64,000 bases of DNA, from the NCBI GenBank assembly GCA_019634835.1, contig JAHCAO010000001.1:392326-456325 (forward strand). Direction: 5' to 3'. A program made the position numbers and the translations under genes. This DNA comes from Gammaproteobacteria bacterium. GTDB lineage: Bacteria > Pseudomonadota > Gammaproteobacteria > DSM-16500. Below, one piece after another: positions 53,711 through 62,208 of this stretch (the stretch's first letter is position 1; every line of letters begins with the position of its first letter). Under the pieces are notes generated by a model that saw only the letters and a program-made list of their open reading frames with translations, did no database searches and had not been told where the DNA came from.

Positions 53711-53780
53711 AGATTATCTACTTTATTAAATATATACTATTTGCCAAATAAGAACGTGGAGTTTTCTGCATTAGATTGAA

Positions 53781-53891
53781 AGTAGAGTAAAAATATTTTA
53801 ACACGCCGCTTTTACATTGCGAGGCATGTTAAGAAAATGATAGAAACACTCATTAATGAACGCATTACGAGTTTTTTCTGTATTACTCTAC
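53781..53891. repeat. Nested inverted repeats at the 3' end of the slipin gene
   Basis: AGTAGAGTAA (53781-53790) pairs with TTACTCTACT (53882-53891), and inside this TTAACACGCC (53798-53807) pairs with GGCATGTTAA (53823-53832, one wobble). The outer right arm includes the slipin stop codon at 53888-53890. Confidence 0.5.
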
Positions 53892-54628
53892 TTTTTTATA
53901 AACGCGGATAAAAAATCAATAGGCAGGGGAAAAACAATCGTCGTATTTTGTTCTTCACCAATACTAGACAACGTTTGTAAATAGCGCAATTGTAATGCTT
54001 GTGGTTCTTGCGCTAATACTTTTGCTGCTTCCGCTAATTTTTGCGAAGCTTGTAATTCACCATCAGCATGAATCACCTTGGCACGGCGTTCGCGTTCAGC
54101 TTCAGCTTGTTGTGCGATGGCACGGACCATGCTTTCATTCAAATCAATTTGTTTAATTTCGACCATACCAATTTTTATTCCCCACGCATCCGTATGCTCG
54201 TCCAAGATTTTTTGTATATTTGCATTTAATTTTGTACGTTCAGCTAACATTTCATCCAGTTCATGTTGTCCTAATACCGATCTCAAGGTGGTTTGCGCAA
54301 GTTGGTTCACTGCTGCGTAATAATCTTCTACTTGAATGACTGCTCGTTGTGCATCAATGACACGAAAATATACTACTGCATTGACACGCACAGACACATT
54401 ATCACGAGAAATGACATCTTGCGGTGGAATGTCCATGACGATAGTGCGCAACTGTACTCTCACAATTTGTTGTACCAATGGTATTAGCACAATTAGTCCT
54501 GGGCCTTTTACTTTCCAAAATCGCCCTAATGTGAAGACAACGGCGCGTTCATATTCGCGTAGTACATGAAATAAATTAAAAAGAAATACTAAGATGATAA
54601 TAGCTATGATGGCATATGGAATATACAT
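53888..54628 (-). CDS. Slipin (stomatin/prohibitin/SPFH domain) membrane protein
   Basis: The start at ATG 54628 is supported by AAGGAGAT 7 bp upstream. The protein has about 246 residues with one N-terminal membrane segment ([16 protein letters not shown]) and the SPFH domain: [77 protein letters not shown] and a helical [17 protein letters not shown] C-terminal region. Slipins organise membrane microdomains and are nearly always encoded with an NfeD protease, which lies 25 bp upstream here. Confidence 0.93.
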   Translation of the reverse strand: MYIPYAIIAIIILVFLFNLFHVLREYERAVVFTLGRFWKVKGPGLIVLIPLVQQIVRVQLRTIVMDIPPQDVISRDNVSVRVNAVVYFRVIDAQRAVIQVEDYYAAVNQLAQTTLRSVLGQHELDEMLAERTKLNANIQKILDEHTDAWGIKIGMVEIKQIDLNESMVRAIAQQAEAERERRAKVIHADGELQASQKLAEAAKVLAQEPQALQLRYLQTLSSIGEEQNTTIVFPLPIDFLSAFIKK

Positions 54629-54653
54629 GTGCTCTATCTCCTTGTTAGCGTCT

Positions 54654-55979
54654 TTAACTATGCTGATGTTTTTCAAGTGGCTCTACTATTAAAACCAATC
54701 CTTGAATTTGAGTCACTCTCACTGTGTCTCCAGGGTGAAGTGCATATGATGATTTCGCATTCCAAATTTCACCTAATACACGCACTACAATATCATTGTC
54801 TTTTTTGCTTAATATCACGCCTGTACTGCCAATCAATCCTTCTTGCCCCGTGATAATTTTGTTTTTATGCGATTTTATCATCAGATTGAATATCATAAAA
54901 AAGAATGCTATTGAAATCACACTTGTAGTGATAATAAGCGCCCAATGTAATTGATAATTTGCATCATAAGTATCAAATAACATGATGGATCCTATTATAA
55001 ATGCAATGATACCGCCAATACCAATAATACCAAAGCTTGCCATATAAACTTCAAGCATCATGAATCCTATGCCAATTAATACAAGTAGCAACCCAGCATA
55101 GTTAATAGGCATTAACTGAAATGCATAGAGTACGAGCAGGAGAGAAATCACACCCATCACTCCAGGTAACACAAGGCCAGGGTTCGATAACTCAAAAAAT
55201 ATGCCATAAATGGTAATCAGCATTAAGATATATGCAATGTTAGGATTGGTAATAAATGAAAGAAATTGATAACGCCAATCTTGCGGTATGTTTTCTAGTT
55301 TTGCGTCTTTTATGTTTATCTTTTCTGTGGTTCCTTTGATAGTGATGGTATGTCCATCCATTTTTTGGAGTAGTTGCGGATAATTGTCCGCAATCTCATT
55401 AATCACATGTAATTCTTTTGCTTCATTTGCAGAAATACTGGCGGCTTGACGCACTGCTGATTCAGCCCAATCAGCATTCCTCCCGTGTAATTGTGCAAGG
55501 CTGCGAATGTAAGCTGCAGCGTCATTCATTATTTTTTTTTCTTTTGTGGTGACTTCTTTTGTATCGGTTGGTTGATAGGATTCTAATAGGTTAACCGGCG
55601 AGGCTGCGCCTATATTGGTACCTGGTGCCATGGCTGCGAGGTGGCTTGCGTACATAATAAATAATCCTGCACTTGCTGCGCGTGCACCAGATGGGTAAAC
55701 GTAGGCAATCACTGGAACAGAAGAAGCATGAATAGCTTCACTGATACCGCGCATTGAGCTTTCTAGGCCACCAGGTGTGTTCAATTGCAATATAATGGCA
55801 GCGGCACCTTCACGTTCTGCATAAGTAATGCCGCGGTTGACATAATCTTGGGTGGCGGGGCCGATTGGGCCTGTTAAGTCTAATACAATCACTTTCTCTG
55901 CTGCAGCGACAAGAGGAACCATAAGAAGAAAAAGTAGTATGCCGAACAGTTCTGTCCATTTACGCATAATTTTTCTCAT
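54654..55979 (-). CDS. nfeD: NfeD1b-type membrane-bound serine protease
   Basis: The 441-residue protein has an N-terminal signal/anchor ([19 protein letters not shown]) and a ClpP-like serine protease domain with [14 protein letters not shown] and the catalytic Ser in [14 protein letters not shown]. The conserved [11 protein letters not shown] follows. Several membrane helices come next (about 235-375) and a C-terminal NfeD OB domain ([32 protein letters not shown]). It cleaves stomatin-type partners in characterised systems. It forms an operon with the slipin gene downstream. AAGGATAGGA precedes the ATG. Confidence 0.93.
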   Translation of the reverse strand: MRKIMRKWTELFGILLFLLMVPLVAAAEKVIVLDLTGPIGPATQDYVNRGITYAEREGAAAIILQLNTPGGLESSMRGISEAIHASSVPVIAYVYPSGARAASAGLFIMYASHLAAMAPGTNIGAASPVNLLESYQPTDTKEVTTKEKKIMNDAAAYIRSLAQLHGRNADWAESAVRQAASISANEAKELHVINEIADNYPQLLQKMDGHTITIKGTTEKINIKDAKLENIPQDWRYQFLSFITNPNIAYILMLITIYGIFFELSNPGLVLPGVMGVISLLLVLYAFQLMPINYAGLLLVLIGIGFMMLEVYMASFGIIGIGGIIAFIIGSIMLFDTYDANYQLHWALIITTSVISIAFFFMIFNLMIKSHKNKIITGQEGLIGSTGVILSKKDNDIVVRVLGEIWNAKSSYALHPGDTVRVTQIQGLVLIVEPLEKHQHS

Positions 55980-56109
55980 TCCTATCCTTAATAGCGTGCC
56001 AACTTAATTTAGCATCCAGTAAACCCTAAATGAGTTTGATTTCTTTGTACAGTATATCAGTAAAAAAGATTTACTGTGACTTGGCTTGGACACGTCCTAT
56101 GTGAAATGC

Positions 56110-56874
56110 TTATTGAAAAGCAAGTCTTGTTGGATTGGGAATATCTGATAACAAAATCTTTTCTCTTTCTGATGCTGTTTCTAGTTTTTTTATTTTTGCA
56201 AGATCACTTTTCAGCGCAGCTACCTCTATGCAGGGGTATAATGAGCAAGCTAATCTAGCTGCGAGAAGAAATGTGACTATGGGGGCAGCGTAGTTTAATG
56301 CTTCGCAGGAGAATGCTTCGCAGGAGCGAGAAGTACAGCAATGGTATATAGTTGCTCCCAAAGTAATCAAGCAGCCTATGACTAATATCGTAGTGAAATA
56401 ACGATTACAGGGTTCCTCACATTCTGTACAACTCGTAAGATGATCTGTAATCTTATTTATTCTATACTCAAGATCATCTTGATCATGCGATTGTCTTTTT
56501 TTGCGTGTTTTCTCTATCATCTCATGATGTCGTATGGCTTGTGCTTTAAAAAGATGAAGATGCCAATATGTCCCTATTTTAGAAGGCGACTGATTATTTG
56601 GAATAGGGCGATCAAACTCTATTGGTATATCTTGCATCTTCTCAAAAAAAGATTTATTTAAAAGAGCCATGTTATGAATGTCTTCCAGAGCCAGCCAGCG
56701 TGCGATTGCAAAAATGAGTTCTACTGCAAGAGTTGAGAAGTGAGGCATCGAGGTGATTGAATCACTTTCGGAACCAGAACCAGAATCACTAGAGTTGACT
56801 ATTGAAGAGCTTGGCGAATCGTATATAACAACAGCTTTTAATTCTTCTTCTGAGGAATCTTGTCTATTTCGCAC
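56110..56874 (-). CDS. F-box-like domain protein with two membrane segments (candidate effector)
   Basis: The 254-residue protein starts at GTG 56874, with GGGAG 9 bp upstream and a TATAAT-like hexamer further up. Residues 1-44 are acidic and Ser-rich. Residues of about 45-82 fit the F-box pattern: LAVELIFAIARWLALEDI followed by HNMALLNKSFFEKM, with the L-P-x-E-L...I-x-x-x-L...D-L...L-x-x-V-x-K-x-F spacing. A basic helical region is followed by a Cys-rich segment (149-190) and two hydrophobic segments (about 160-180 and 194-216). F-box proteins are eukaryotic ubiquitin-ligase adaptors, and in bacteria they are almost always secreted effectors. Secretion and the F-box assignment are inference. 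Confidence 0.55.
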   Translation of the reverse strand: MRNRQDSSEEELKAVVIYDSPSSSIVNSSDSGSGSESDSITSMPHFSTLAVELIFAIARWLALEDIHNMALLNKSFFEKMQDIPIEFDRPIPNNQSPSKIGTYWHLHLFKAQAIRHHEMIEKTRKKRQSHDQDDLEYRINKITDHLTSCTECEEPCNRYFTTILVIGCLITLGATIYHCCTSRSCEAFSCEALNYAAPIVTFLLAARLACSLYPCIEVAALKSDLAKIKKLETASEREKILLSDIPNPTRLAFQ

Positions 56875-56967
56875 TGTGATTTACTCCCATAACATCTTAC
56901 TGAAATTATAGGAAATAAATGCTAACAAAAATAAGATAAGGAAAACAGTATGAATGGGTGTATGGCG

Positions 56968-57015
56968 AGTTTTTTGCAATGAAAGGTGGAGAGTATTTTG
57001 TATGAACCATTCACT
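56968..57015 (+). repeat. Repeat family B unit at the start of the RhuM remnant
   Basis: The unit begins GAGTTTTTTGCAATGAAAGG and ends GTATTTTGTATGAACCATTC (plus ACT). The last 23 bp are identical to 30198-30220 upstream of hemC. The ATG of the following remnant lies inside it. Confidence 0.7.
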
Positions 57016-57289
57016 CTTAGAGTTGGCTGAAGGTCGTGCTAAACGCAAAATACCAATGACAATGGAAGACTGGGCTATACAACTAGACAAACTGCTGGAG
57101 TTAGATGCGCGCGACATTTTAAAAGATGCAGGAAAAATAAGCGCAAAAATCGCTAAAGACCATGCTGAAAGTGAATTTGAAAAATATCGCATTATTCAGG
57201 ATCACCTTTTTGAATCTGATTTTGATAGAGAAGTTAAGGCTATTACAAAACGAAAAGACCCAGAAAATAAAAAGGATGATCAAAATTAA
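57002..57289 (+). pseudogene. C-terminal remnant of a RhuM-family protein
   Basis: The 95-residue frame matches only the C-terminus of RhuM (virulence protein RhuM, Fic/DOC-associated family): LELAEGRAKRKIPMTMEDWA, LKDAGKISAKIAKDHAESEF, EKYRIIQDHLFESDFDREV. Intact RhuM proteins are about 330 residues, so the first two thirds are missing. The apparent ATG falls within a family B repeat that is also found elsewhere without any RhuM, so the junction is a repeat boundary and not a natural gene start. The frame itself is still intact to its stop. Confidence 0.75.
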
Positions 57290-57299
57290 TTTTCTTGCT

Positions 57300-57326
57300 A
57301 ATTGGTCAGCAGCCTGCTGACCAATT
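57300..57326. repeat. Perfect 13-bp stem palindrome after the RhuM remnant
   Basis: AATTGGTCAGCAG-C-CTGCTGACCAATT is a perfect palindrome with a single central base. Its centre CAGCAGCCTGCTG recurs in the array member at 57531. Confidence 0.8.
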
Positions 57327-57377
57327 TATGCAACAACTCGTTATACAATTTTTTTTATAATAAAAACAACAGGGTAA

Positions 57378-57408
57378 TTCAGTTAGCCAAAAATCCTGGT
57401 TAACTGAA
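57378..57408. repeat. 12-bp stem hairpin
   Basis: TTCAGTTAGCCA and TGGTTAACTGAA pair with one G-T wobble around a 7-nt loop. It is an outlying hairpin in the same gene-free stretch as the regular array that follows. Confidence 0.65.
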
Positions 57409-57458
57409 ATGTGATCAAATAGTATAATTGTGATTAGAATTTAGTTTATAGAGGCTTC

Positions 57459-57644
57459 CTAGTAACTAGTCACTAGAGATTTGGGAGACAGCGTCTCTCA
57501 TATTTGTGCCGGCGTCGTCTGCATAAATCATGCAGCAGCCTGCTGCACAATTTGAACCGGTCAACAGTTTGTTGACCAATTTGGGATTGACTGAAGTCCA
57601 AATTGTGCAAGAGCTCTTGCATAATTCTGCAACGGGACGTTGCA
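57459..57644. repeat. Array of about eight different short palindromes at ~24-bp period
   Basis: Consecutive hairpins, each of different sequence: CTAGT..ACTAG (57459-57476), GGGAGAC AGC GTCTCTC (57483-57499), TGCCGGCG T CGTCTGCA (57507-57523, two mismatches), TGCAGCAG C CTGCTGCA (57531-57547), GGTCAACA GTT TGTTGACC (57559-57577), CAATTTGG..CCAAATTG (57577-57605), TGCAAGAGCTCTTGCA (57606-57621) and TGCAACG GGA CGTTGCA (57628-57644). Their centres fall at about 57467, 57491, 57515, 57539, 57568, 57591, 57613 and 57636. Linkers are AT-rich (ATATTTG, TAAATCA, TAATTC, AATTTG). The array ends 20 bp before the truncated integrase ATG. Confidence 0.8.
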
Positions 57645-57663
57645 AAATTGAAGGAATACATTG

Positions 57664-57879
57664 ATGAGCAGATTAACCGCAAAAAAAGTTGAGAATGCTT
57701 TACCTCGAAAGAAAGAATATAAGCTTCATGATGGTGATGGCCTTTTCCTTCGAGTAAGACCCAGCGGCGCCAAAAGCTGGCTCTTTTCATTTAGCCTGCC
57801 CAATGACAGCACGCTCATTCGAATGACATTAGGTTCAGTCAAACGGTATTTCGCTGAGTTTCTCTCTATTATCAGGTGA
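57664..57879 (+). pseudogene. Truncated tyrosine integrase (DUF4102 N-terminal part only)
   Basis: AAGGAA precedes the ATG at 57664. Residues 1-58 match the N-terminal arm-type domain of P4-like integrases: [40 protein letters not shown] and MTLG. After about 57838 the similarity stops abruptly and the frame runs into the end of a broken esterase gene on the other strand before meeting a stop. The core-binding and catalytic domains (about 330 residues) are gone, so it cannot recombine DNA. This marks a deletion junction in a former integrated element. Confidence 0.85.
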
Positions 57880-58596
57880 AGGTGATTGCGCTATTACCGC
57901 ACCAAAAAGATCAAGATGTTTTAAACCTATGTAGAGACTTGCGGTTCCGCTCATACTGGAATCTATCATTATTCTATGACGTGGGTCATCAGGAACGCCT
58001 ATTTCATCTTTTAACTTAAGGAATAGTTTATTAGCTATAAAATCACTGTATTGATCCATTCCATGTTTATAGTCAACCAGCCTTACTCCCATGCCGGGTA
58101 ACTTGACTGATGGGTCTTTATATCGTAAGCCTCAGCTGCTTTTTGGGATAATGTTGATTTTAATCCAAGTAAAGGGTGAATAAATACAAAAGCAGTGTTA
58201 CGAAATTGTTTATTTTCGTTTGCCACTTTTTCAAAGTGATCCATAGCACCTGCTATCAAATAAGGTATCCCATCATTGATCATAATCACATTGTCTATTT
58301 TACTTGAAGCAGGTTAAATACTTGTATGTCACGAGTAAAATCAAAATAAGGTGACACGCTACGATTAGAATAATATAAATCATCATGATATTGATTTGTC
58401 ACTGGCTCTTTACTACGATGCAGATTACCATCTTTATCTGAATACAGCGTTGCATGATAGACTCAGCATACTTATATAAAACATCTTGAAAGGTATGAGC
58501 AACTTTTTCCTGGTAACTTCTCCAAAATTTTTCCAAAAAAGGGTCTTTACCTGTTGCTTCCTGGAGACCTTTTATAAAAACTTCTGTAGCTGACAT
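57835..58596 (-). pseudogene. Broken Fes/EsterD-type alpha/beta-hydrolase gene
   Basis: Three minus-strand frames read as one esterase. 58596 downwards gives MSATEVFIKGLQEATGKDPF and beyond; a shifted frame (about 58445-58300) gives LYSDKDGNLHRSKEPVTNQY and SVSPYFDFTRDIQVFNL; the frame from 58289 gives MINDGIPYLIAGAMDHFEKV; and the frame from 58092 gives HRIMIDSSMSGTASLYIGLK with the nucleophile Ser in SSMSG and [12 protein letters not shown]. The order matches enterochelin-esterase-like proteins. At least two or three frameshifts or stops separate the parts. The C-terminus, with the catalytic His, is lost at the junction with the truncated integrase. Confidence 0.65.
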
Positions 58597-58667
58597 GTTT
58601 CACCTACTTTTCAAGTATAAACAAAACTAATCCTTTTTTTACTTAAATCAGATCCATCTTCGAGATT

Positions 58668-58880
58668 TTATTTCTTCTCAAGCCGTGTTGATAAGGAAGT
58701 TGGATTGAATGTTTGTTGTTTATCTTCTTTAGCTGATCGAAGCGCTTCTTTTTTTTCTTCACGCTCTGGATTGGGAACAAGCAGTAAATTTTTGTTTTCC
58801 AAATTTTTAATAAACGCGTCGTAGTATTTTGGATTTGGTTGTCTTACTTTTTTGCAGTTTTCATAGCCATTCCACCTCAA
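58668..58880 (-). CDS. Small hypothetical protein
   Basis: This 70-residue frame starts at a TTG and is rich in Lys, Glu and Asn (QPNPKYYDAFIKNLENKN then LLLVPNPEREEKKEALR). I do not recognise it. A second small minus-strand frame with an ATG at 58995 and stop at 58861 (45 codons, ends IGELFEVEWL) overlaps its start in another phase. The two could be one gene with a frameshift. Neither has a convincing ribosome-binding site. Low confidence that either is expressed. Confidence 0.3.
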   Translation of the reverse strand: MRWNGYENCKKVRQPNPKYYDAFIKNLENKNLLLVPNPEREEKKEALRSAKEDKQQTFNPTSLSTRLEKK

Positions 58881-59049
58881 ACAACTCGCCGATTTTAACC
58901 AAATTCTCTAACTTATTATCCGACATTTCTAAATGGTATCTATCTTTTGATGCAGCAACAGCTACATTTGTAGTATTGCAACCATCCGTTTTCATTAGTG
59001 TTATACTAATAATAAATAATTATAAAAATCACAATTCCTGGAGGGCGGT

Positions 59050-60054
59050 ATGAATCCACGCAAATCCCCTGCTTTACAGCTTGCTGAATGGGCTGTAGCG
59101 GAAACGAGAAAAGCCATTCCTTATAGTAAAAACCGTCTTGCTTATTCGCAAATAATGAGTGAAGAAACACCAGATTCTTATCTGAGAATGCTGCAAGATC
59201 TTCTTAGGTCTGATATTAAAAAACGTGGCTCAGAAGAAAAAAGAATCCTTGATGAAATTCGTCGAAAAGTTAACATCGAATTTTTACCAGAGGATGTTTT
59301 ACAGTATGGGATAGAAAAAATCTTTCCTCTAACCATACATGCACTTGGTAGAAAATTTAATTCTATTGAAAGTTTATTTCATTATGTTAGCAATAGATTT
59401 AAAAAAACTATCTCGGAGAGATCAACCTATACTGGCTTAGAATATATGGAAATTCAAGCCATTCGCGGACTAAAAAATCGAATTGGAAATTGCGGAGAAA
59501 CGTCCGCATTTGCAACATTATGGTTAATGGAATACCAGGACATCACTTCAGATAAAATGCCAATATTACCCGAGGAGGATATTAAGCTAGAGAGGGTACT
59601 ATATGAAAGCCCAGGTGACCATTCATTTGTAGTACTGAATAGAACATCAGGAGAAATACAAAATATTTCAACATGGAATGATGACGCGGTAATTTGTGAT
59701 CCATGGATAGGAGTATCCTATACCATAGCACAATGGAAACGATGGCATAAAAAAGTAGAAATCCCTCCCACTTACATAATCGAGGCTAAATACAAACTTG
59801 AGCTTAACGATCCTTTTAGGAGATGGCAAAAACCTTATGCCTTTGTTGGCGAAAACCATAATCACGCTAATAACATTCCTGTTCATTCTGATAAGTGGAA
59901 TCGAAAACATAAACAAAAAAATAAACCTTTTAGACCCATAAGATTGGTCTCATTAGACATAGAAAAAGATTTATCAAAGATTCGTGGTATTTTATCAAGC
60001 AGCAAAAAAAGGAGATATCAATTACATAGAAAAATACAGACTCCAATTATCTAA
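59050..60054 (+). CDS. Papain/transglutaminase-like cysteine protease domain (5' part of a split ankyrin gene)
   Basis: The 334-residue frame begins after a strong GGAGG ribosome-binding site. A Cys-His-Asp triad can be read: C148 in GNCGETSAF, H191 in PGDHSFVVL and D217 in VICDPWIG. This order and spacing fit papain-like or transglutaminase-like folds used by several bacterial effectors. There is no signal peptide. Near its end, around an A7 run at 60004-60010, the alternative frame continues as a typical ankyrin-repeat protein, so the original gene very likely encoded protease plus ankyrin repeats. The last 20 or so residues in this frame look like out-of-frame translation. Confidence 0.6.
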   Translation: MNPRKSPALQLAEWAVAETRKAIPYSKNRLAYSQIMSEETPDSYLRMLQDLLRSDIKKRGSEEKRILDEIRRKVNIEFLPEDVLQYGIEKIFPLTIHALGRKFNSIESLFHYVSNRFKKTISERSTYTGLEYMEIQAIRGLKNRIGNCGETSAFATLWLMEYQDITSDKMPILPEEDIKLERVLYESPGDHSFVVLNRTSGEIQNISTWNDDAVICDPWIGVSYTIAQWKRWHKKVEIPPTYIIEAKYKLELNDPFRRWQKPYAFVGENHNHANNIPVHSDKWNRKHKQKNKPFRPIRLVSLDIEKDLSKIRGILSSSKKRRYQLHRKIQTPII

Positions 60055-61162
60055 CATTGATTACAACGAAATATTTGAAATTGCCATTGAAAATGGCCAT
60101 ATCCAGTTAGTTAAATATTTAATAAATAATAAACTCGTCAGTCAAGACAACTATATTTTATTTCTCCAGATCGCCGTAGAAGAAAATCATCTTAATATAC
60201 TTGAATATTTAATCAGTCAAAATAAAACAGCAAGTCATTTTGATCAAACTAGCATACATACCTTGTTGCTTGCAGCAATAAAGAACAATCATCTACATAT
60301 GATTGATTATTTCTTTAAAAATCAAAATGCACTATCTAGTTTAGTCTTTAAAAATAACAGTATCACATTACTACTTGACGCCATTGAAAATGGCCACCTT
60401 GGAATGTTAAAACATCTCAGAAAACACGGTGGCGTTGATATTAGCCAACTTGACAATAAACATTTTTTTCTACATGCCGCTGCTCAAAACGGACAGCTCC
60501 ACATTTTACAATATCTTGTTGACAAAAACGTTAACCCGCTAGAAAAAAACGCACTCGGTCAAACCATACTACATCTTGCAGCAGCAAATGGGCATCTTCA
60601 TATAGTTAAATACTGCTTAAAATACTGCTTAAAAATGAAATTAGCTAGCATCCGTGATAAAGATAATATGGGCAACACTGCAATGCATCTGGCGGCGGAA
60701 CATAGGCAAGTCGAATTAATCCGCTATCTGATTGAAAAAGAAAATGCAAAACCAGATGAAAAAAATAATCATGGCGATACACCGCTTACGATTGCAGTTA
60801 ATAATAATCATTCCCGTATCATAAATTTTTTTCTCAAAAAAGACACCGGATTGAGCAGTATCAAGAAGATGACGCCTATACAAGTGAATTATTTATATCA
60901 TGTCGCAATCATGATGGGTGAATTAGTTGGGACAAAGAATTTAATTAAGATGGGCGCCAATATTGAATCCGAAAATAAAGACGGAGAAACACCTTTGCAT
61001 CTAGCTATTCAAGCAGGCAGTTCTTTGGTTGCGATACAATATATGCTAGAAAATAGCGCGAATATTCAAGCTACAAATAATAACAATGAGTCACCTTTAC
61101 ATATAGCAGCAAAAAATGGAAAGCTTGAAACTAGTCGAATTTCTAATCGAGCGTGGTGTTGA
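59963..61162 (+). pseudogene. Ankyrin-repeat segment 1 of the split gene
   Basis: In frame from about 59963, with no credible start of its own; a GTG at 59984 gives VVFYQAAKKGDINYIEKY. It carries about ten ankyrin repeats, for example FEIAIENGHIQLVKYLINN, FFLHAAAQNGQLHILQYLVD, TILHLAAANGHLHIVKYCL, TAMHLAAEHRQVELIRYLIE and TPLHLAIQAGSSLVAIQYML. It overlaps the upstream protease frame by 91 bp in a different phase. It ends out of frame after AAKNGKLET, where the neighbouring frame continues the repeat as KLVEFLIERGVDL. Ankyrin repeats mediate protein binding and are typical of Legionellales effectors. Confidence 0.65.
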
Positions 61163-61463
61163 CTTGACTATATTAAATGGAGATAACCAAACGCCATTAA
61201 CCTTAGCAATTGAATCGAAAAAGTATGGCATAGCTGAATATTTATTACAGTGTATGTTGAATAAAGGTATTCATCTAAAAGAAATAGCCATTAACTTAGA
61301 TCAAAATGTGATTAATTTATATCTATATCGCGCAGCCTTAGAAAATTACCCTAAAATGTGCGACTTCTTTATTGAAAAAGGCGCCAATATTAACTCAATA
61401 AGTCTAATTAAAAAAATACTGCGTTACACTTTGCAGCTAAACGCGGTAATAAGGATAGTGTAG
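61116..61463 (+). pseudogene. Ankyrin-repeat segment 2 of the split gene
   Basis: This frame continues the ankyrin pattern (KLVEFLIERGVDLTILNGDN, TPLTLAIESKKYGIAEYLLQ, MCDFFIEKGANIN). It joins segment 1 if one A is removed from GAAACTA at about 61129. After the A7 run at 61410-61416 it goes out of frame (ILRYTLQLNAV), while the next frame reads NTALHFAAKRGNKDSVEIFL. Confidence 0.65.
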
Positions 61464-61999
61464 AAATTTTCTTAAATAAAGGCGCGAATATTGATGTAGT
61501 TAATGAATACAATAAAACGCCATTGGATGTTGCAATTAAAAATGAACAGATTGATATTGTATATATGTTGATTAAGAAAGGTGCTATCGTCCAAGAAAAC
61601 TCTAAATACAATCAAAAAATGCTTACTATATTATTTGATAGAGTAAAAGTAGTAAAATCTCATGATACTTCTGACGATCTTTCTGCTATTTCTAAAACTG
61701 AGCTTTCAATCCTAAAAATGGCGGTTAAAATGGGTTATATCCATATTGTCTCATCTATGCTTGATACAATAATACCAATAAAAACACAAAACAGTACTCT
61801 AATAAAATATTTTATGCTGAATAGCGCCGCTACGAATATCTCATCACGTCAACCGCTCAATGATTTATATTCTTCATTGTTAAAAATTGCAGAAAATCAT
61901 GGGCAAGAAGAAGTGAAAGAATATCTTCTCAAGCGAAGTAAAGCAAATACAGCTTCTGCATTGATAACTGGTGAAACTAAATATTCACAAAAAATTTAA
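61412..61999 (+). pseudogene. Ankyrin-repeat segment 3 and C-terminus of the split gene
   Basis: The frame is open from 61412: NTALHFAAKRGNKDSVEIFL, NKGANIDVVNEYNKTPLDVA, IKNEQIDIVYMLIKKGAIVQ. After these last ankyrin repeats comes a C-terminal region of about 110 residues with helices (SILKMAVKMGYIHIVSSML) and a polar tail (AENHGQEEVKEYLLKRSKAN). It joins segment 2 if one A is added to the A7 run. The stop at 61999 is the natural end of the composite gene, which would encode about 980 residues. Confidence 0.65.
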
Positions 62000-62208
62000 T
62001 CGGACGACACCGAGGTTTTAATTAAATCAGTGGGTTATCCGAACATTTACGCACTTATATAATATTGACGTTAGATTATTATTGATCAAGAAAATAAAGA
62101 AAGAATCAGCTTATAGAGTGTTTGTTAAAAGGATGCGCTTGCCAAGATTACTTACTGTCACTGCTATACTTAAAAAACAAAACTTAACAATACAATTTGA
62201 GGGATATT

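Noticed and set aside
57459..57644. CRISPR array
   Set aside because: There are no identical repeats, the linkers are only about 5-11 nt and variable, and the longer units are palindromes. No cas genes are near.
57290..57660. tRNA gene or tRNA-derived attachment site next to the integrase
   Set aside because: The palindromes do not form a cloverleaf and no T-loop GTTCRANYC sequence is present.
58829..59053. 74-codon plus-strand ORF before the protease gene
   Set aside because: It overlaps the protease ribosome-binding region, is low in complexity and lacks a start signal.
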